This document shows, piece by piece, positions 50,539 through 61,394 of a DNA stretch of 64,000 nucleotides. Source of the DNA: Photorhabdus thracensis. Lineage in GTDB: Bacteria > Pseudomonadota > Gammaproteobacteria > Enterobacterales > Enterobacteriaceae. Below the pieces are notes generated by a model. That model made no database searches and was not told the DNA's origin. It saw only the letters and a program-made list of their open reading frames with translations. Positions within the stretch are counted from its first letter, which is position 1. Each line of letters begins with the position of its first letter. The DNA lies in contig NZ_CP011104.1 of the NCBI RefSeq assembly GCF_001010285.1, positions 620,001 to 684,000 of the forward strand. The letters are read 5' to 3'. Both the position numbers and the translations under genes were made by a program.

Positions 50539-51987
50539 ATGAAGTTTATTATTAAATTATTCCCAGAAATCACGATTAAGAGCCAGACTGTCCGTTTGCG
50601 CTTTATTAAAATTCTCGCCAGTAATATTCGCAATGTGCTCAAAGCATTGGGAGATAATATTGCGGTAGTTCGCCATTGGGATAATATCGAAGTTCGTACT
50701 AAAGATGAAAACCTTGGCGCTCAAATTTGTGATGCGTTGACACGTATTCCCGGTATTCACCATATTCTGCAAGTAGAAGAGCGTGAATTTCGTGATATGC
50801 ATCATATCTTTGAACAAGCTTATGAGGCTTATGGTGAATCGCTCCATAACAAAACATTTTGTGTACGGGTTAAACGTCGTGGTAAACATGCGTTTACTTC
50901 TAATGAAGTAGAACGCTATGTCGGTGGTGGTTTAAACCAGCACATTGAATCTGCGAAAGTAAAACTGACTCATCCTGATGTTACCGTTAATCTGGAAATT
51001 GATCAGGATATGTTGATTCTGGTGAAAGCCCGTTATGAAGGAATTGGCGGTTTTCCTATCGGAACGCAGGAAGATGTGCTGTCTCTGATTTCTGGCGGTT
51101 TTGATTCTGGTGTTTCCAGCTATATGTTGATGCGCCGTGGCTGCCGTGTTCATTATTGTTTCTTTAATCTTGGTGGCTCTGCTCATGAAATTGGTGTGAA
51201 GCAGGTCGCTCATTATCTTTGGAACCGCTTTGGCAGTTCCCATAAAGTCCGTTTCGTTGCTGTGGATTTTGAACCTGTAGTCGCTGAAATTCTGGAAAAA
51301 GTTGATGACGGCCAAATGGGTGTGGTGCTTAAACGGATGATGGTAAGAGCGGCATCTAAAGTTGCAGAACGCTATGGCGTGCAGGCCATTGTTACCGGTG
51401 AGGCGTTGGGACAGGTTTCCAGCCAGACGCTGACTAATCTGCGTTTGATTGATAATGCATCGGATACTTTGATTCTACGGCCGCTGATTTCTCATGATAA
51501 AGAGCACATTATCAAACTGGCACGTGAAATTGGCACTGAGGATTTTGCCCGTACGATGCCTGAGTTTTGTGGGGTTATTTCTAAAAGTCCGACTGTAAAA
51601 GCGGTTAAAGCCAAAATTGAAGCAGAAGAGGTTAATTTCGATTTTGATATTCTGGAAAAGGTTATCAGTGAAGCTCAGAATATTGATATCCGTCAGATCG
51701 CAGAACAAAGCAGTGAGCGAGTCGTTGAAGTTGAAACAGTCACTGAATTTGCTTCAACAGATGTATTACTGGATATTCGCTCACCTGATGAACAAGATGA
51801 TCGCCCATTGCAGATGAATGGCGTAGAAATCAAATCATTGCCGTTCTATAAATTAAGCAGTCAGTTTGGTGATTTACCTAAAGAGAAAACTTATCTGCTC
51901 TATTGTGAGCGCGGAGTGATGAGCCGTTTACAGGCACTTTATCTGTGTGAACAGGGATTTGATAATGTGAAAGTTTATCGGCCTTAA
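50539..51987 (+). CDS. thiI: tRNA 4-thiouridine synthase / thiamine sulfur carrier enzyme
   Basis: Adenylates U8 of tRNA and transfers persulfide sulfur to make s4U; it also passes sulfur to ThiS. The 482 residues equal E. coli ThiI. Domains in order are an NFLD and THUMP part (about 60-165), a PP-loop ATPase with [12 protein letters not shown] (near 187), and a C-terminal rhodanese domain with LLYCERG; the active cysteine is Cys456 as in E. coli. Divergent from xseB. Confidence 0.96.
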   Translation: MKFIIKLFPEITIKSQTVRLRFIKILASNIRNVLKALGDNIAVVRHWDNIEVRTKDENLGAQICDALTRIPGIHHILQVEEREFRDMHHIFEQAYEAYGESLHNKTFCVRVKRRGKHAFTSNEVERYVGGGLNQHIESAKVKLTHPDVTVNLEIDQDMLILVKARYEGIGGFPIGTQEDVLSLISGGFDSGVSSYMLMRRGCRVHYCFFNLGGSAHEIGVKQVAHYLWNRFGSSHKVRFVAVDFEPVVAEILEKVDDGQMGVVLKRMMVRAASKVAERYGVQAIVTGEALGQVSSQTLTNLRLIDNASDTLILRPLISHDKEHIIKLAREIGTEDFARTMPEFCGVISKSPTVKAVKAKIEAEEVNFDFDILEKVISEAQNIDIRQIAEQSSERVVEVETVTEFASTDVLLDIRSPDEQDDRPLQMNGVEIKSLPFYKLSSQFGDLPKEKTYLLYCERGVMSRLQALYLCEQGFDNVKVYRP

Positions 51988-51999
51988 TTATGATATTTA

Positions 52000-52023
52000 G
52001 AGGCTTCCCATCAGGGGAGCCTC
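52000..52023. terminator. Hairpin between convergent thiI and panE
   Basis: GAGGCTTCCC and GGGGAGCCTC form a 10-bp stem (one G-T pair) with a 4-nt loop, 13 bp after thiI. T tracts are weak. Confidence 0.65.
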
Positions 52024-52065
52024 AATGATTTAATCTGAAACAGGGTGCTTTTGTCTGCTTTTCCA

Positions 52066-52977
52066 CTACCATGAACCAGGCAGATGAGTGCTGAATGGTT
52101 CATAATCATCTTCCTTACATTTTATCAGGTTATATATACGGGTATTCTCAGGAGCAGACAGGCCATGAGCACGGGCCCGGCGCAATAAATATCCAGTGAT
52201 ATAGTCAATTTCAGTGTGACGTTTGGCGCGGATATCTTGCAACATCGAAGAGTAGTTTTTTGCTGTGCGCTCAATAACATCATAGATATAGGCAGTTAAG
52301 CTGTCGATGGAAGTATGTATGTTTTCTCGTTCCATAACCTGAATGATTTCTTCACACAAAACATTTAATTGTTCCGGGTAGCGAAGCAAATCTCCATTCC
52401 TGCATTCATAAATTGCAGTAAGTGGGTTTATGACACAGTTAGCCGCGAGTTTTAGCCAACCAATAGAGAGAATTTCATTATGCCATGCAACGTCCGGTAA
52501 AGCCTGATGCAGAATATCGGCCAGAGAGCTGAGTTCAGTGGCATTTGATGTTGTAGAGCCAATATGTGTTAGTCCAGAAGCCGTATGATAAACCTGTTGG
52601 TCATTCTGATATGCGCCGTGAGTCGTGACGCCAAGGAGTATTGGATTAGGCGCAGATAGCAATTCTTCTTGGGAACCCATGCCATTGTGTAGTAATAAGA
52701 TTGGGCAATTAGATGAAAGTTTGGGGAGCAGATTATTAACCGCATCAGATACTTGCCAGGCCTTCAGGCAGACAATCAGTAATTCGCTGTTGGCAAGATG
52801 GTCATTGTCATTAGTTGGGATCCGCTGGTTAAATGCTTCTCCATTAATTTCGTCAATATGAACAGGTAAATCAGGTTGGGGGATTCTTAGCCAACCTTGT
52901 ACCAGGTGTTTTTGTTGTGATAATGCTGCCAGCCACAGTTTTCCTATAGCGCCACAGCCAAGAACGGTTACCTTCAT
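52066..52977 (-). CDS. panE: 2-dehydropantoate 2-reductase
   Basis: NADPH-dependent reductase that makes pantoate for coenzyme A. The 303 residues equal E. coli PanE. The N-terminal nucleotide motif is VLGCGAIG (5-12); the catalytic Lys lies in GWLKLAANCVINPLTA (near 175), and ENTRIYNLIK closes the fold. The frame opens at 52995, but the ATG at 52977 follows GAGGG and gives MKVTVLGCGAIG. Confidence 0.95.
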   Translation of the reverse strand: MKVTVLGCGAIGKLWLAALSQQKHLVQGWLRIPQPDLPVHIDEINGEAFNQRIPTNDNDHLANSELLIVCLKAWQVSDAVNNLLPKLSSNCPILLLHNGMGSQEELLSAPNPILLGVTTHGAYQNDQQVYHTASGLTHIGSTTSNATELSSLADILHQALPDVAWHNEILSIGWLKLAANCVINPLTAIYECRNGDLLRYPEQLNVLCEEIIQVMERENIHTSIDSLTAYIYDVIERTAKNYSSMLQDIRAKRHTEIDYITGYLLRRARAHGLSAPENTRIYNLIKCKEDDYEPFSTHLPGSW

Positions 52978-53111
52978 AATATACCCTCGTTGCAAGACGC
53001 TGTAATGTTGAATGGAAATAGCAAGATCCCGCTAATCGGAGTATAGAGCTTTTGCTAACAATGGAAAGCGGTTATCATGCCAACTTATTGATTATCAGGA
53101 GGTCACGGATA

Positions 53112-53603
53112 ATGCCATCTTTCGATATTGTCTCAGAAATTGATATACATGAAGTTCGCAATGCGGTAGAAAACGCGCAGCGTGAGCTTGCTACACGCTG
53201 GGATTTCCGTAATGTCAGCGCCAGTTTTGAATTAAATGAAAAAAGTGAATCTATCAAGATTGCCAGTGAGTCAGATTTTCAGGTAAATCAGTTGGTTGAT
53301 ATTATACGTGAAAAACTGGCTAAACGTGGTATTGATGGAGCTGCACTAAATATCCCTGATGATATGCTGCACAGTGGTAAAACTTATAGCGTTGAGGCGA
53401 CTCTGAAACAGGGGATTGATACCCCTACAGCGAAAAAGATCGTGAAGCTGATTAAGGATAGTAAATTGAAAGTGCAGGCTCAGATTCAGGGTGAGCAGGT
53501 GCGGGTAACCGGTAAAGCGCGTGATGATTTGCAGAGTGTTATGGCATTAGTCCGTGGAGCAGAATTAGGGCAGCCATTCCAGTTTACTAATTTCCGGGAT
53601 TGA
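53112..53603 (+). CDS. yajQ: YajQ-family nucleotide-binding protein
   Basis: A 163-residue protein of two ferredoxin-like halves that binds nucleotides (cyclic di-GMP in some relatives) and tRNA in vitro. It is nearly identical in plan to E. coli YajQ (163): [48 protein letters not shown] and the end FQFTNFRD. The frame opens earlier at 53052, but the ATG at 53112 follows AGGAGG and gives the family start. Confidence 0.96.
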   Translation: MPSFDIVSEIDIHEVRNAVENAQRELATRWDFRNVSASFELNEKSESIKIASESDFQVNQLVDIIREKLAKRGIDGAALNIPDDMLHSGKTYSVEATLKQGIDTPTAKKIVKLIKDSKLKVQAQIQGEQVRVTGKARDDLQSVMALVRGAELGQPFQFTNFRD

Positions 53604-53660
53604 TTTTTCCCGTATTGGCTAACCAGCTCCGCTTAATGGATTAACATATTTGGCCTAATG

Positions 53661-53697
53661 TGGGGTGGGAGATTCCTGAGCGGGAATCCCATCCCCA
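53661..53697. terminator. Bidirectional terminator between yajQ and yajR
   Basis: An imperfect long stem, TGGGGTGGGAGATTCC with GGGAATCCCATCCCCA, lies between the convergent stops. Exits are AT-rich on both sides. Confidence 0.65.
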
Positions 53698-53755
53698 ATT
53701 TCCCTTCAATATCGAACCGGAATGAGAGGGTTTTATTAGCGAAAGTCGCTGTAAG

Positions 53756-55114
53756 TTATGCTATCAATTGCTCAAGTTGTGCTCTGCTCGTCTGCTTAGT
53801 ATCTACTTTTATGTAAGCGCTGCGCTCTTCCGGCACAATAACAACTTCGCGAACACCGGGTTGAACAAGGATTTTTTGTTCTAGCAATGTCTTATTTACT
53901 ATATTTTCTGGCAGCGAAATTCTGATACTGCTGACATAAGGGGGCTGTTTCATTGTCGTGCTGATAATAAACCAAATAATTATCAGAGCGATACCTGCCA
54001 TAAATACCAGCGATGCTCCCTTTAATTCATATAACCAGCCACCAAGGCTACCACCTAGAGCTACACCTAAAAACTGGCTGGTGGAGTAAATTCCCATTGC
54101 TGTACCTTTATAACCCGCCGGCGCTTCTTTGCTGATAAGTGATGGCAGAATAGCTTCCATTATATTGAAAGCAATAAAGAAAATTTGTATGCCAACAAAG
54201 ATTGTCCACAAATGGTGCCCCGCTGACCACAATACAATTTCGGCGATAAATAGCAGTGTGATACATAACAGAAACACTTGTTTCATGCGGCGCTTTTTTT
54301 CTGCGTAGATAATGAAAGGCAAAACAGATAAGAATGAAATCAGCATGGTGATCAGATAAACCTTCCAATGCTGTTGGGCTGGGAATCCAGCTTGTTGCAT
54401 AACCAGAGGCAAGGCGACAAAGCTTGCCATTAGCAAAGCGTGTAAACTTAGAATGCCAAAGTTAAGTTTTAGCAGTTGGCTATCAGCTAAAACTTTATGG
54501 AAACTGTGACGAACAATGTCTGATTCACGGTTAAGAACGTGTTTATCTGTGGAAGGAACAGCAAATAATGTTATCAGAATGCCACAACCGGCTAAAATGG
54601 TAATGCCCCAAAACAGGCCATTTAAGCCAATGGCATGAGTAAGAATTGGGCCAAGTACAATTGCTATGGCGAAAGTGACTCCAAAGCTAATGCCAATAAA
54701 TGCCATTGCCTTAGTTCGGTTTTGTTCGCGGGTCAAATCAGAAAGCAGAGCCATAATTGCGGCGGATATAGCACCAGCCCCCTGGAGTGCGCGCCCAACG
54801 ATTATGCCCCAGATAGAATCACTGAGAGCTGCCGTGATACTGCCAAGAACGAAGAGTAGTAGTCCACCAACAATTAAGGGCTTACGGCCAATTTTGTCAG
54901 AAAGCAGGCCAAAAGGGATCTGGAAGATTGCCTGAGTTAGACCATAAATGCCAATAGCGATGCCAATAAGAGCTTCGGTAGAACCTTTTAGATCAAGGCC
55001 ATAGGTTGTTAAAACAGGAAGGACCATGAACATGCCCAGCATACGCAAAGAAAAAACTGAGCCTAAGCCCCATGTCGCCCGAAGCTCAAGTGGCGTCATT
55101 TTATTATCGTTCAT
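53756..55114 (-). CDS. yajR: MFS transporter YajR
   Basis: Proton-driven major-facilitator transporter with unknown substrate. The 452 residues (E. coli 454) have twelve membrane segments, the MFS loop motif GLLSDKIGRKPLIVGG (near 72) and, after about residue 385, the soluble ferredoxin-like YAM domain (VRISLPENIVNKTLLEQ.. to the end) that marks YajR. Monocistronic. Confidence 0.94.
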   Translation of the reverse strand: MNDNKMTPLELRATWGLGSVFSLRMLGMFMVLPVLTTYGLDLKGSTEALIGIAIGIYGLTQAIFQIPFGLLSDKIGRKPLIVGGLLLFVLGSITAALSDSIWGIIVGRALQGAGAISAAIMALLSDLTREQNRTKAMAFIGISFGVTFAIAIVLGPILTHAIGLNGLFWGITILAGCGILITLFAVPSTDKHVLNRESDIVRHSFHKVLADSQLLKLNFGILSLHALLMASFVALPLVMQQAGFPAQQHWKVYLITMLISFLSVLPFIIYAEKKRRMKQVFLLCITLLFIAEIVLWSAGHHLWTIFVGIQIFFIAFNIMEAILPSLISKEAPAGYKGTAMGIYSTSQFLGVALGGSLGGWLYELKGASLVFMAGIALIIIWFIISTTMKQPPYVSSIRISLPENIVNKTLLEQKILVQPGVREVVIVPEERSAYIKVDTKQTSRAQLEQLIA

Positions 55115-55269
55115 GGTTACCTCGAAATATTTAGATGTGCCATTGTAGATAGGTTTCTGATAAGTGGTAAATAGTTAATTGAATTAATAATATTGAAGTA
55201 TAAGGAGAGGGGGAAGGATACGAAAAGGAAACTGATGGCAGAGGCGTATGCCACTGCCATCAGGGAGAA

Positions 55270-56154
55270 TTACCGGACGTAAGTTAGAAAGGTTTCTGAG
55301 GACACATTTGGGTCAACAGACATCATGACACTCAGGGAAGTGATTGCCACAATGGAAAAGACAAATAACTTACGGGCCCAAACGCGGTCATTAGCCGTTT
55401 TATAACCGGATAATGCCATTCCCAGCCACCAGATGCTGACTGCTACTGCAACAATCAGATATTTGTAACCAGCGTAACCGCTGATTGCCAACATGAGAGT
55501 TGCAATCATAAATGCCAGGATATAAAGGATAATATGGTTTTTCGCCACAGAGATGCCTTTAATCACGGGTAGTACAGGGATGTTCGCTGCCTGATAATCC
55601 TTGAAACGGAAGATAGCAATGGCATAGGAGTGCGGCATTTGCCACAAACTGAAAATCAGTAACAGGATCAACGCGCCCGTGTCAAACTGACCAGTCACTG
55701 CACAATAACCGATAACCGGAGGTGCAGCGCCGGACAAACTGCCGATCAACGTGCCATAGACAGATTTCCTTTTCATATAAAGGCTGTAAACCCCTACATA
55801 TACGACAAAACCGATAATCGCTAATTGCATTGCTAAGGCATTGGCTGCTACATAGAGCAGCACCATGCCAGCAATACCCAGTATTAATGCATAAATCAGG
55901 CTGATTTTCGGATCAATAAGCCCTTTTACAAGGACGCGGTTTTTTGTTCTTTCCATGATCCGATCGATGTCACGGTCAATGTAGTTGTTAAATACACAAC
56001 CAGAAGCCACGACTAATGAGACGCCGAGCAGAGTCGAGATGAACAAAGGGTAATCAATCACCCCTTTCGAGGCGAGTAGAAAACCACCGATCACAGAAAT
56101 TAAATTGCCGAAAATAATTCCTGGTTTAGTTACTTGCAGGTATTGCTTAATCAT
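55270..56154 (-). CDS. cyoE: Protoheme IX farnesyltransferase (heme O synthase)
   Basis: UbiA-family membrane enzyme that adds farnesyl to heme b for the bo oxidase. The 294 residues (E. coli 296) have the two aspartate motifs [18 protein letters not shown] (near 62) and [15 protein letters not shown] (near 185). The ATG at 56154 gives [12 protein letters not shown] as in E. coli; the frame opens at a TTG at 56175 inside cyoD. Last gene of cyoABCDE. Confidence 0.95.
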   Translation of the reverse strand: MIKQYLQVTKPGIIFGNLISVIGGFLLASKGVIDYPLFISTLLGVSLVVASGCVFNNYIDRDIDRIMERTKNRVLVKGLIDPKISLIYALILGIAGMVLLYVAANALAMQLAIIGFVVYVGVYSLYMKRKSVYGTLIGSLSGAAPPVIGYCAVTGQFDTGALILLLIFSLWQMPHSYAIAIFRFKDYQAANIPVLPVIKGISVAKNHIILYILAFMIATLMLAISGYAGYKYLIVAVAVSIWWLGMALSGYKTANDRVWARKLFVFSIVAITSLSVMMSVDPNVSSETFLTYVR

Positions 56155-56167
56155 AATATGCAGCTCT

Positions 56168-56500
56168 TTAATCAACCATCATATTAATGTTGAGGTTGTA
56201 CATGATCCATAGCGAGCCAACAACAACAATACCGATAATCAAAATAGTGAACAGCAATGCGACTAAGTTCCAGCGCTCTTCTGACGAAGTGTTCATGTGC
56301 AGGAAGTAGATAAAATGAACAAGAATCTGCACAACAGCCAGACCGACTACCGTTGTCAGAATAGTGGCATGGGAGGCGGAACCATCCATTACCATCCAGA
56401 ACGGAATCACTGTCAGGATGACTGAAAGAACAAAGCCGATAATATAAGACTTCAGGCTACCGTGGCTAGCTCCAGTATGAGCTGTATTTGAATGACTCAT
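56168..56500 (-). CDS. cyoD: Cytochrome bo3 oxidase subunit IV
   Basis: Small membrane subunit thought to help copper insertion and assembly. The 110 residues (E. coli 109) have three membrane segments and the conserved opening [15 protein letters not shown]. The ATG at 56500 overlaps the cyoC stop by one base (TAATG); the earlier open frame to 56545 lies within cyoC. Confidence 0.95.
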   Translation of the reverse strand: MSHSNTAHTGASHGSLKSYIIGFVLSVILTVIPFWMVMDGSASHATILTTVVGLAVVQILVHFIYFLHMNTSSEERWNLVALLFTILIIGIVVVGSLWIMYNLNINMMVD

Positions 56501-57114
56501 TACATAGCTCCTAACAGATAAACAACGGTAAACACACAGATCCACACGACATCAAGGAAGTGCCAGAATAAGCTCAGGCAGTTCAGACGGGTTTTATTAA
56601 CATCGGTTAAGCCGCGGCGTGTTACCTGAATTATCATGATGATAATCCAGACCAGACCACAGGTAACGTGGATACCGTGAGTGGCGACCAGTGCGAAGAA
56701 TCCAGACAGGAACGCACTGCGGTCAGGGCCGTAGCCGTCTGCAATCAGATGATGGAATTCATACAGTTCCATTGCCACGAAGCCAAGGCCGAACAGGAAA
56801 GTCATACCGAGCCAAGCGTTAACCTGGCCGATTTTGCCTTTGTTCATGCCTAGCATGGCAAAGCCATAAGTGATACTACTGAATAACAGCAGGAAAGTTT
56901 CAACCAGTACAAAAGAGAGGCCGAAAATTTCTTTACCAGATGGGCCGCCTGCGGTTCCGTTAACCAGCACTGCATAAGTCGCAAACAGACATGCGAACAA
57001 AATACAGTCACTCATCAAGTAGATCCAGAAACCGAATACCTTAGTGGCTCCCGCATCGTGGTGCCCATGATCCTCATGGGCATGATTGTGGTTAGTCATA
57101 GTTTCAGTTGACAT
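56500..57114 (-). CDS. cyoC: Cytochrome bo3 oxidase subunit III
   Basis: Five-helix subunit of the ubiquinol oxidase. The 204 residues equal E. coli CyoC. A histidine-rich N-terminus precedes [31 protein letters not shown] and [20 protein letters not shown] complete the family pattern. It overlaps the cyoB end by 11 bp. Confidence 0.97.
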   Translation of the reverse strand: MSTETMTNHNHAHEDHGHHDAGATKVFGFWIYLMSDCILFACLFATYAVLVNGTAGGPSGKEIFGLSFVLVETFLLLFSSITYGFAMLGMNKGKIGQVNAWLGMTFLFGLGFVAMELYEFHHLIADGYGPDRSAFLSGFFALVATHGIHVTCGLVWIIIMIIQVTRRGLTDVNKTRLNCLSLFWHFLDVVWICVFTVVYLLGAM

Positions 57115-59095
57115 GGTTCAGACCTGCCTTGCTAATTTGTTCATGGTGTTGATTCTCAATTTGCTCAACTTCAGCAACGGGTACGTAGTAATCAACATCG
57201 TCATCAAAGCTTTTCGCAATCCAAGTGATAATCATGCCGGCGAAGCCTGCGATAGCCAGCCACCAGATATGCCAAATCATAGCGAAACCAAAAAGCAAGC
57301 TGAAGCCAGCAATAATCACACCTGCACCGGCATTTTTAGGCATATGAATTTCTTCATATTTAGCAGGACGCTTATAAGCTGTGCCTTTTTCTTTCATATC
57401 CCACCATGCATCACGGGTTTGAACATGTGGAACGTCAGCAAAGTTATAGAATGGCGGTGGAGAAGATGTTGCCCACTCCAGAGTACGTCCACCCCAAGGG
57501 TCACCAGTCAGGTCACGGTTTTGGTCACGGTCACGGATACTGACGTAGAATTGAATGACCTGACACAGGATACCAACGGCAATCAGTGCAACACCGATTG
57601 CGGAGACAACCAGCAGAGTATGGAATTCAGGGTTGATATCTTGGCTGATACGACGGGTCATACCCATGAAGCCAAGTGCGTAAACTGGCATAAAGGCGAT
57701 GAAGAAGCCAATGAGCCAGAACCAGAATGCGCGGACACCCCATTTTTCATTTAGTGTGAAACCAAATGCTTTTGGGAACCAGTAAGCAGTACCAGCGAAA
57801 CACCCGAAGACAACACCACCAATGATAACGTTATGGAAGTGTGCGATCAGGAACAGACTGTTATGCAGAACGAAATTTGCACCCGGAACCGCCAGCAGAA
57901 CCCCAGTCATACCACCGATAGAGAAGGTGACGATAAAACCGACAGTCCACAACATCGGTGTTTTATACTCAATACGGCCCTGATACATCGTGAACAGCCA
58001 GTTGAAGATCTTAACCCCTGTCGGAATCGAGATAATCATGGTGGCTATACCGAAGAAGGCGTTAACGTTCGCGCCGGAGCCCATTGTAAAGAAGTGGTGT
58101 AGCCATACGATGAACGACAATACGGTAATGGCAATGGTTGCCCATACCAGAGAAGTATAGCCGAACAGTCGTTTTTTTGAGAACGTCGCAGTAACTTCAG
58201 AGAAGACACCAAAGACCGGCAGTACCAGAATATAAACCTCAGGGTGACCCCAGGCCCATATCAGGTTGATATACATCATCATGTTGCCGCCCATATCATT
58301 GGTAAAGAAATGGGTGCCCATGTAGCGGTCGAAAGTCAGCAGGGCAATGGTAACAGTCAGAATCGGGAATGCTGCGATGATCAGTACGTTAGTACACAGT
58401 GCTGCCCAAGAGAATACCGGCATTTTCATCATAGACATGCCGGGGGCACGCATCCGCAGGATCGTGGCAAAGAAGTTAACACCTGTCAGCAGCGTACCGA
58501 TACCGGATATCTGGAGACTCCATATCCAGTAATCAACCCCAACGCCAGGGCTATACTCTATACCTGAGAGTGGAGGGTAGGCTAACCAGCCAGTTTGAGC
58601 GAATTCACCTATACCCAGCGAGATGTTAATCAGTGCAACACCAACGACAAAGAACCAGAAACTCAGTGAGTTCAGGAATGGAAACGCAACGTCACGGGCA
58701 CCGATCTGTAGTGGAACCACGATGTTCATCAGGCCGACAACGAAAGGTGTTGCCATGAAGAAAATCATGATGACGCCGTGGGCGGTAAAGATCTGGTCAT
58801 AGTGATGCGGCGGCAGGAAACCTGCTTCGCCAGCGGAGGCGACAGCCTGCTGACCACGCATCATGATGGCATCAGCAAAGCCACGGAGCATCATAACCAG
58901 TGCCACGATGATGTACATAATACCGATTTTTTTGTGGTCAACGCTGGTTAACCACTCGCTCCACAGCCATTTCCATTTACGGAAATAGGTCAGGGCTCCG
59001 ACAACTGCGAGCCCTCCGAAGAGAATCCCTGCAAGAGTGACCATGATAATGGGCTCATGCAATGGGATTGCATCAAGTGTTAATTTTCCCAACAT
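57104..59095 (-). CDS. cyoB: Cytochrome bo3 oxidase subunit I
   Basis: Catalytic heme-copper subunit that reduces oxygen with ubiquinol and pumps protons. The 663 residues equal E. coli CyoB. The heme/copper ligands are in [20 protein letters not shown] (His-Tyr crosslink motif), WLHHFFTMG and HFHNVIIGG. The ATG at 59095 gives [15 protein letters not shown] like E. coli; the frame to 59125 overlaps cyoA. Four bp after cyoA. Confidence 0.97.
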   Translation of the reverse strand: MLGKLTLDAIPLHEPIIMVTLAGILFGGLAVVGALTYFRKWKWLWSEWLTSVDHKKIGIMYIIVALVMMLRGFADAIMMRGQQAVASAGEAGFLPPHHYDQIFTAHGVIMIFFMATPFVVGLMNIVVPLQIGARDVAFPFLNSLSFWFFVVGVALINISLGIGEFAQTGWLAYPPLSGIEYSPGVGVDYWIWSLQISGIGTLLTGVNFFATILRMRAPGMSMMKMPVFSWAALCTNVLIIAAFPILTVTIALLTFDRYMGTHFFTNDMGGNMMMYINLIWAWGHPEVYILVLPVFGVFSEVTATFSKKRLFGYTSLVWATIAITVLSFIVWLHHFFTMGSGANVNAFFGIATMIISIPTGVKIFNWLFTMYQGRIEYKTPMLWTVGFIVTFSIGGMTGVLLAVPGANFVLHNSLFLIAHFHNVIIGGVVFGCFAGTAYWFPKAFGFTLNEKWGVRAFWFWLIGFFIAFMPVYALGFMGMTRRISQDINPEFHTLLVVSAIGVALIAVGILCQVIQFYVSIRDRDQNRDLTGDPWGGRTLEWATSSPPPFYNFADVPHVQTRDAWWDMKEKGTAYKRPAKYEEIHMPKNAGAGVIIAGFSLLFGFAMIWHIWWLAIAGFAGMIITWIAKSFDDDVDYYVPVAEVEQIENQHHEQISKAGLNHVN

Positions 59096-59099
59096 TACT

Positions 59100-60026
59100 T
59101 TATTCCTCAACTCCGGCATGAGCAATTTCGCTCATATTCATGTTATGACCTGTCGTTGCACCGTGGCCGCCATGCATGTTCATGTCGCCCATAAATTTGG
59201 CAATAATGTCTTGATACAGGTTAGGCTTAACGCTTGAGAAGTATTCAACCGGATGGTTCTGGCTTTGTTTGGCTAACTCATCAAATGCCTGCATGGTATC
59301 CAGGGTTTTGGGAGAGGCTTTTACTTTTTGGACCCATTGTTCAAAACCTTCACGATCCGCGGTAGCTGTGGCAGTAAATTTCATGCCGGAAAAGCCGTGC
59401 CCGCTGTAGCTGCTGGACAAACCTTTATAAGTGCCTGGTTCATTGGCAATTAAGTGAAGTTTCGTCTGCATACCCGCCATTGCGTAGATTTGACCACCTA
59501 ACTGTGGGATGAAGAATGAGTTCATCACAGAATCAGAGGTGATTTTGAAGTTAACAGGAACACCAGTAGGGAAGGCAATTTCGTTAACGGTAGCGATACC
59601 TTGCTCCGGGTAAACGAACAGCCATTTCCAGTCAAGAGAGATTACTTCAATAGTCACTGGTTTTTCGTCGCTGACCAGTGGCTTATATGGATCAAGCTCG
59701 TGGGTTGTTTTCCAGGTAATAGTTGCCAAAATGATAATGATAATGATAGGAACCGTCCACACTACCAGCTCAATTTTATTTGAGTGTGCCCAGTTAGGGC
59801 GATAGGTAGCGTTTTTGTTGGCTTCGCGGTAACGCACGGCAAAGGTAAATGCCATGATGATTACCGGAATAACAATGATAAGCATCAGGCCAATAGCCGT
59901 GAGTATTAGCGTTTTTTGTTCAGCGCCGATGGCGCCTTTAGGATTCATCAATACCATATCACAACCATTCAACATAAGAGTGGCTGCCAGTAATGACAAT
60001 ATCCCAATACTTTTATTGTATTTCAT
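59100..60026 (-). CDS. cyoA: Cytochrome bo3 oxidase subunit II
   Basis: Quinol oxidase subunit with two membrane helices and a periplasmic cupredoxin-like domain lacking copper. The 308-residue precursor (E. coli 315) is a lipoprotein: signal [19 protein letters not shown] with lipobox LNGC. The C-terminus is rich in His, Met and Gly (near 285-300), unlike E. coli. First gene of the operon; the earlier in-frame start at 60050 would hide the signal peptide. Confidence 0.95.
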   Translation of the reverse strand: MKYNKSIGILSLLAATLMLNGCDMVLMNPKGAIGAEQKTLILTAIGLMLIIVIPVIIMAFTFAVRYREANKNATYRPNWAHSNKIELVVWTVPIIIIIILATITWKTTHELDPYKPLVSDEKPVTIEVISLDWKWLFVYPEQGIATVNEIAFPTGVPVNFKITSDSVMNSFFIPQLGGQIYAMAGMQTKLHLIANEPGTYKGLSSSYSGHGFSGMKFTATATADREGFEQWVQKVKASPKTLDTMQAFDELAKQSQNHPVEYFSSVKPNLYQDIIAKFMGDMNMHGGHGATTGHNMNMSEIAHAGVEE

Positions 60027-60344
60027 AAGTCTAACGACTCCAAATAACAAAAGCTCTATTGTCGTTTCATCAGTGTGGGCATTCTACGGTAAGGCCACAG
60101 GAGTGTAAACATTTGTAATAGTTAGTTGATAGGTTGTTGACCCTTTATGTTAGTGGGATCACATGTAAATGGAAGATGCGGCAAGAGCTAGCTTGAAAAG
60201 GTTATTTCAGCTTAACGAGGTGTGACTGAAATGTGATGGAAATATTAATTTATATTGAAATATTTTTATATTTTTCAGTGGAAAGAAAAATATAAAAATT
60301 TACTTTAAAGGTTTTCATGACGGAAATTCTATTTAAGAATTAGA
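60027..60344. other. cyo operon promoter region
   Basis: No coding frame. At 60121-60141 GTTAGTTGATA and GGTTGTTGA sit at 11-bp pitch, weakly resembling ArcA direct repeats, which repress cyo in E. coli. I would not rely on it. The rest is AT-rich. Confidence 0.35.
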
Positions 60345-60381
60345 TTAACTGAGAGCTACCTCAGAAGCAGCTCACAGTTAA
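60345..60381 (-). terminator. Hairpin downstream of the OmpK/Tsx-like gene
   Basis: TTAACTGAGAGCT and AGCTCACAGTTAA pair over 13 positions with one mismatch and an 11-nt loop, 10 bp past the stop. The T tract is poor. Confidence 0.6.
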
Positions 60382-60390
60382 CATCAGTAA

Positions 60391-61152
60391 TTAGAAATTA
60401 TATTTGATGGTGTAGACAATTCCATCCTGCCAGAACCCTTCACCTAATTTATGATCGGCATATCGATATTGAACGCCGGTTGTGAAAGATGGGTGAGGTG
60501 TCCACCACAATGCCACTGCGCCGTTAACACCGTCCCGTCCGCCATTGCCATAGCGCTCATTCCGGTTAAGTTCTATTTCATTCCAGTTAGTTATACTGAA
60601 TTTTTCCTGCCAGAGCTGAAAATCATAACCTGCCACCCAGCCGACAACATAGCCGTTATTACCAGAGTAGAAAGTTTGATCAACATAATGTAATGCAACG
60701 AATGGTTTGAACCAGACACCGGCGATGTCAGTGTTGTAGCCAATACCATACAGGGTATTTACCTCATGGAAATTTCCACCGTGTGCTTTACCTGGGAGGG
60801 AATAAGTCCCGTAAACATGGCCGTAGAGATTGAAACCAGTATCAGCCAGATAGAAGCGCCCGGTTGTTTTAAAGGTGTATCTTTGGTTATCCCCTGGTTG
60901 AGCATGTTTGCTGTTGAAAGCATTTTCCAGATCAAAGAACCCGTATAATTCACCCCAGTCAAATCCGGTTCCGCCTTCCAGTTCCACATAGGCAAAGTCG
61001 TCTTTATGAGAGGTTTGCCCTGATTTATGTGTGGTGTGGCTGGTCCAGTCGAGGTAGTTCATGCTGATATTAGCAAAGCCCCATTGATATTCAGCATAAG
61101 CTGGAACTGAGACAGTAGTCAATAAGGCAGTAGCCAGAATGGTTTTTCTCAT
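60391..61152 (-). CDS. Outer-membrane channel of the OmpK/Tsx family
   Basis: A 253-residue porin precursor. The signal peptide MRKTILATALLTTVSVPAYA is followed by a 12-strand barrel: AEYQWGFANISMNYLDWT opening, FDWGELYGFFDLENAFN, and the terminal aromatic YTIKYNF. Members include E. coli Tsx (nucleoside channel) and Vibrio OmpK. The ATG at 61152 is used because it starts the signal peptide and has AGAG upstream. A near-consensus CRP site lies upstream, as at E. coli tsx. Nucleoside transport is plausible but unproven. Confidence 0.88.
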   Translation of the reverse strand: MRKTILATALLTTVSVPAYAEYQWGFANISMNYLDWTSHTTHKSGQTSHKDDFAYVELEGGTGFDWGELYGFFDLENAFNSKHAQPGDNQRYTFKTTGRFYLADTGFNLYGHVYGTYSLPGKAHGGNFHEVNTLYGIGYNTDIAGVWFKPFVALHYVDQTFYSGNNGYVVGWVAGYDFQLWQEKFSITNWNEIELNRNERYGNGGRDGVNGAVALWWTPHPSFTTGVQYRYADHKLGEGFWQDGIVYTIKYNF

Positions 61153-61303
61153 AAATTTCTCTAACGCATCCATGAAAAGAGGTTTTTAATTTTAAAGCTA
61201 TATAAATAAGCCTTAAAAATGGTAGCCTGATTTTACGCGGATATGAATATTGAACAATCCAATAATTACTCAAAAATAGCACTTTTAGATAAATGACTAT
61301 CCA

Positions 61304-61325
61304 AAATGTGATCATTATCACTTAG
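61304..61325. promoter_or_regulatory. CRP site upstream of the OmpK/Tsx-like gene
   Basis: TGTGA-TCATTA-TCACT fits the CRP consensus TGTGA-N6-TCACA at 9 of 10 core bases, with AAA before it as in the extended consensus. It is centred about 160 bp before the start codon. Confidence 0.75.
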
Positions 61326-61394
61326 TTTTTAGCCGAATGTAAAAAGGCTGACCGTAGTCAACCTTTAATAAATTAATTTAATGTTTTTACTTTG

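Noticed and set aside
57086-57754. 222-residue plus-strand open frame opposite cyoB
   Set aside because: CyoB is unmistakable on the other strand; the frame is a codon-bias shadow.
60121-60141. ArcA site before cyoA
   Set aside because: The direct repeat is only loosely like the ArcA consensus; the expectation came from E. coli and not from the sequence, so it is noted in the region entry only.
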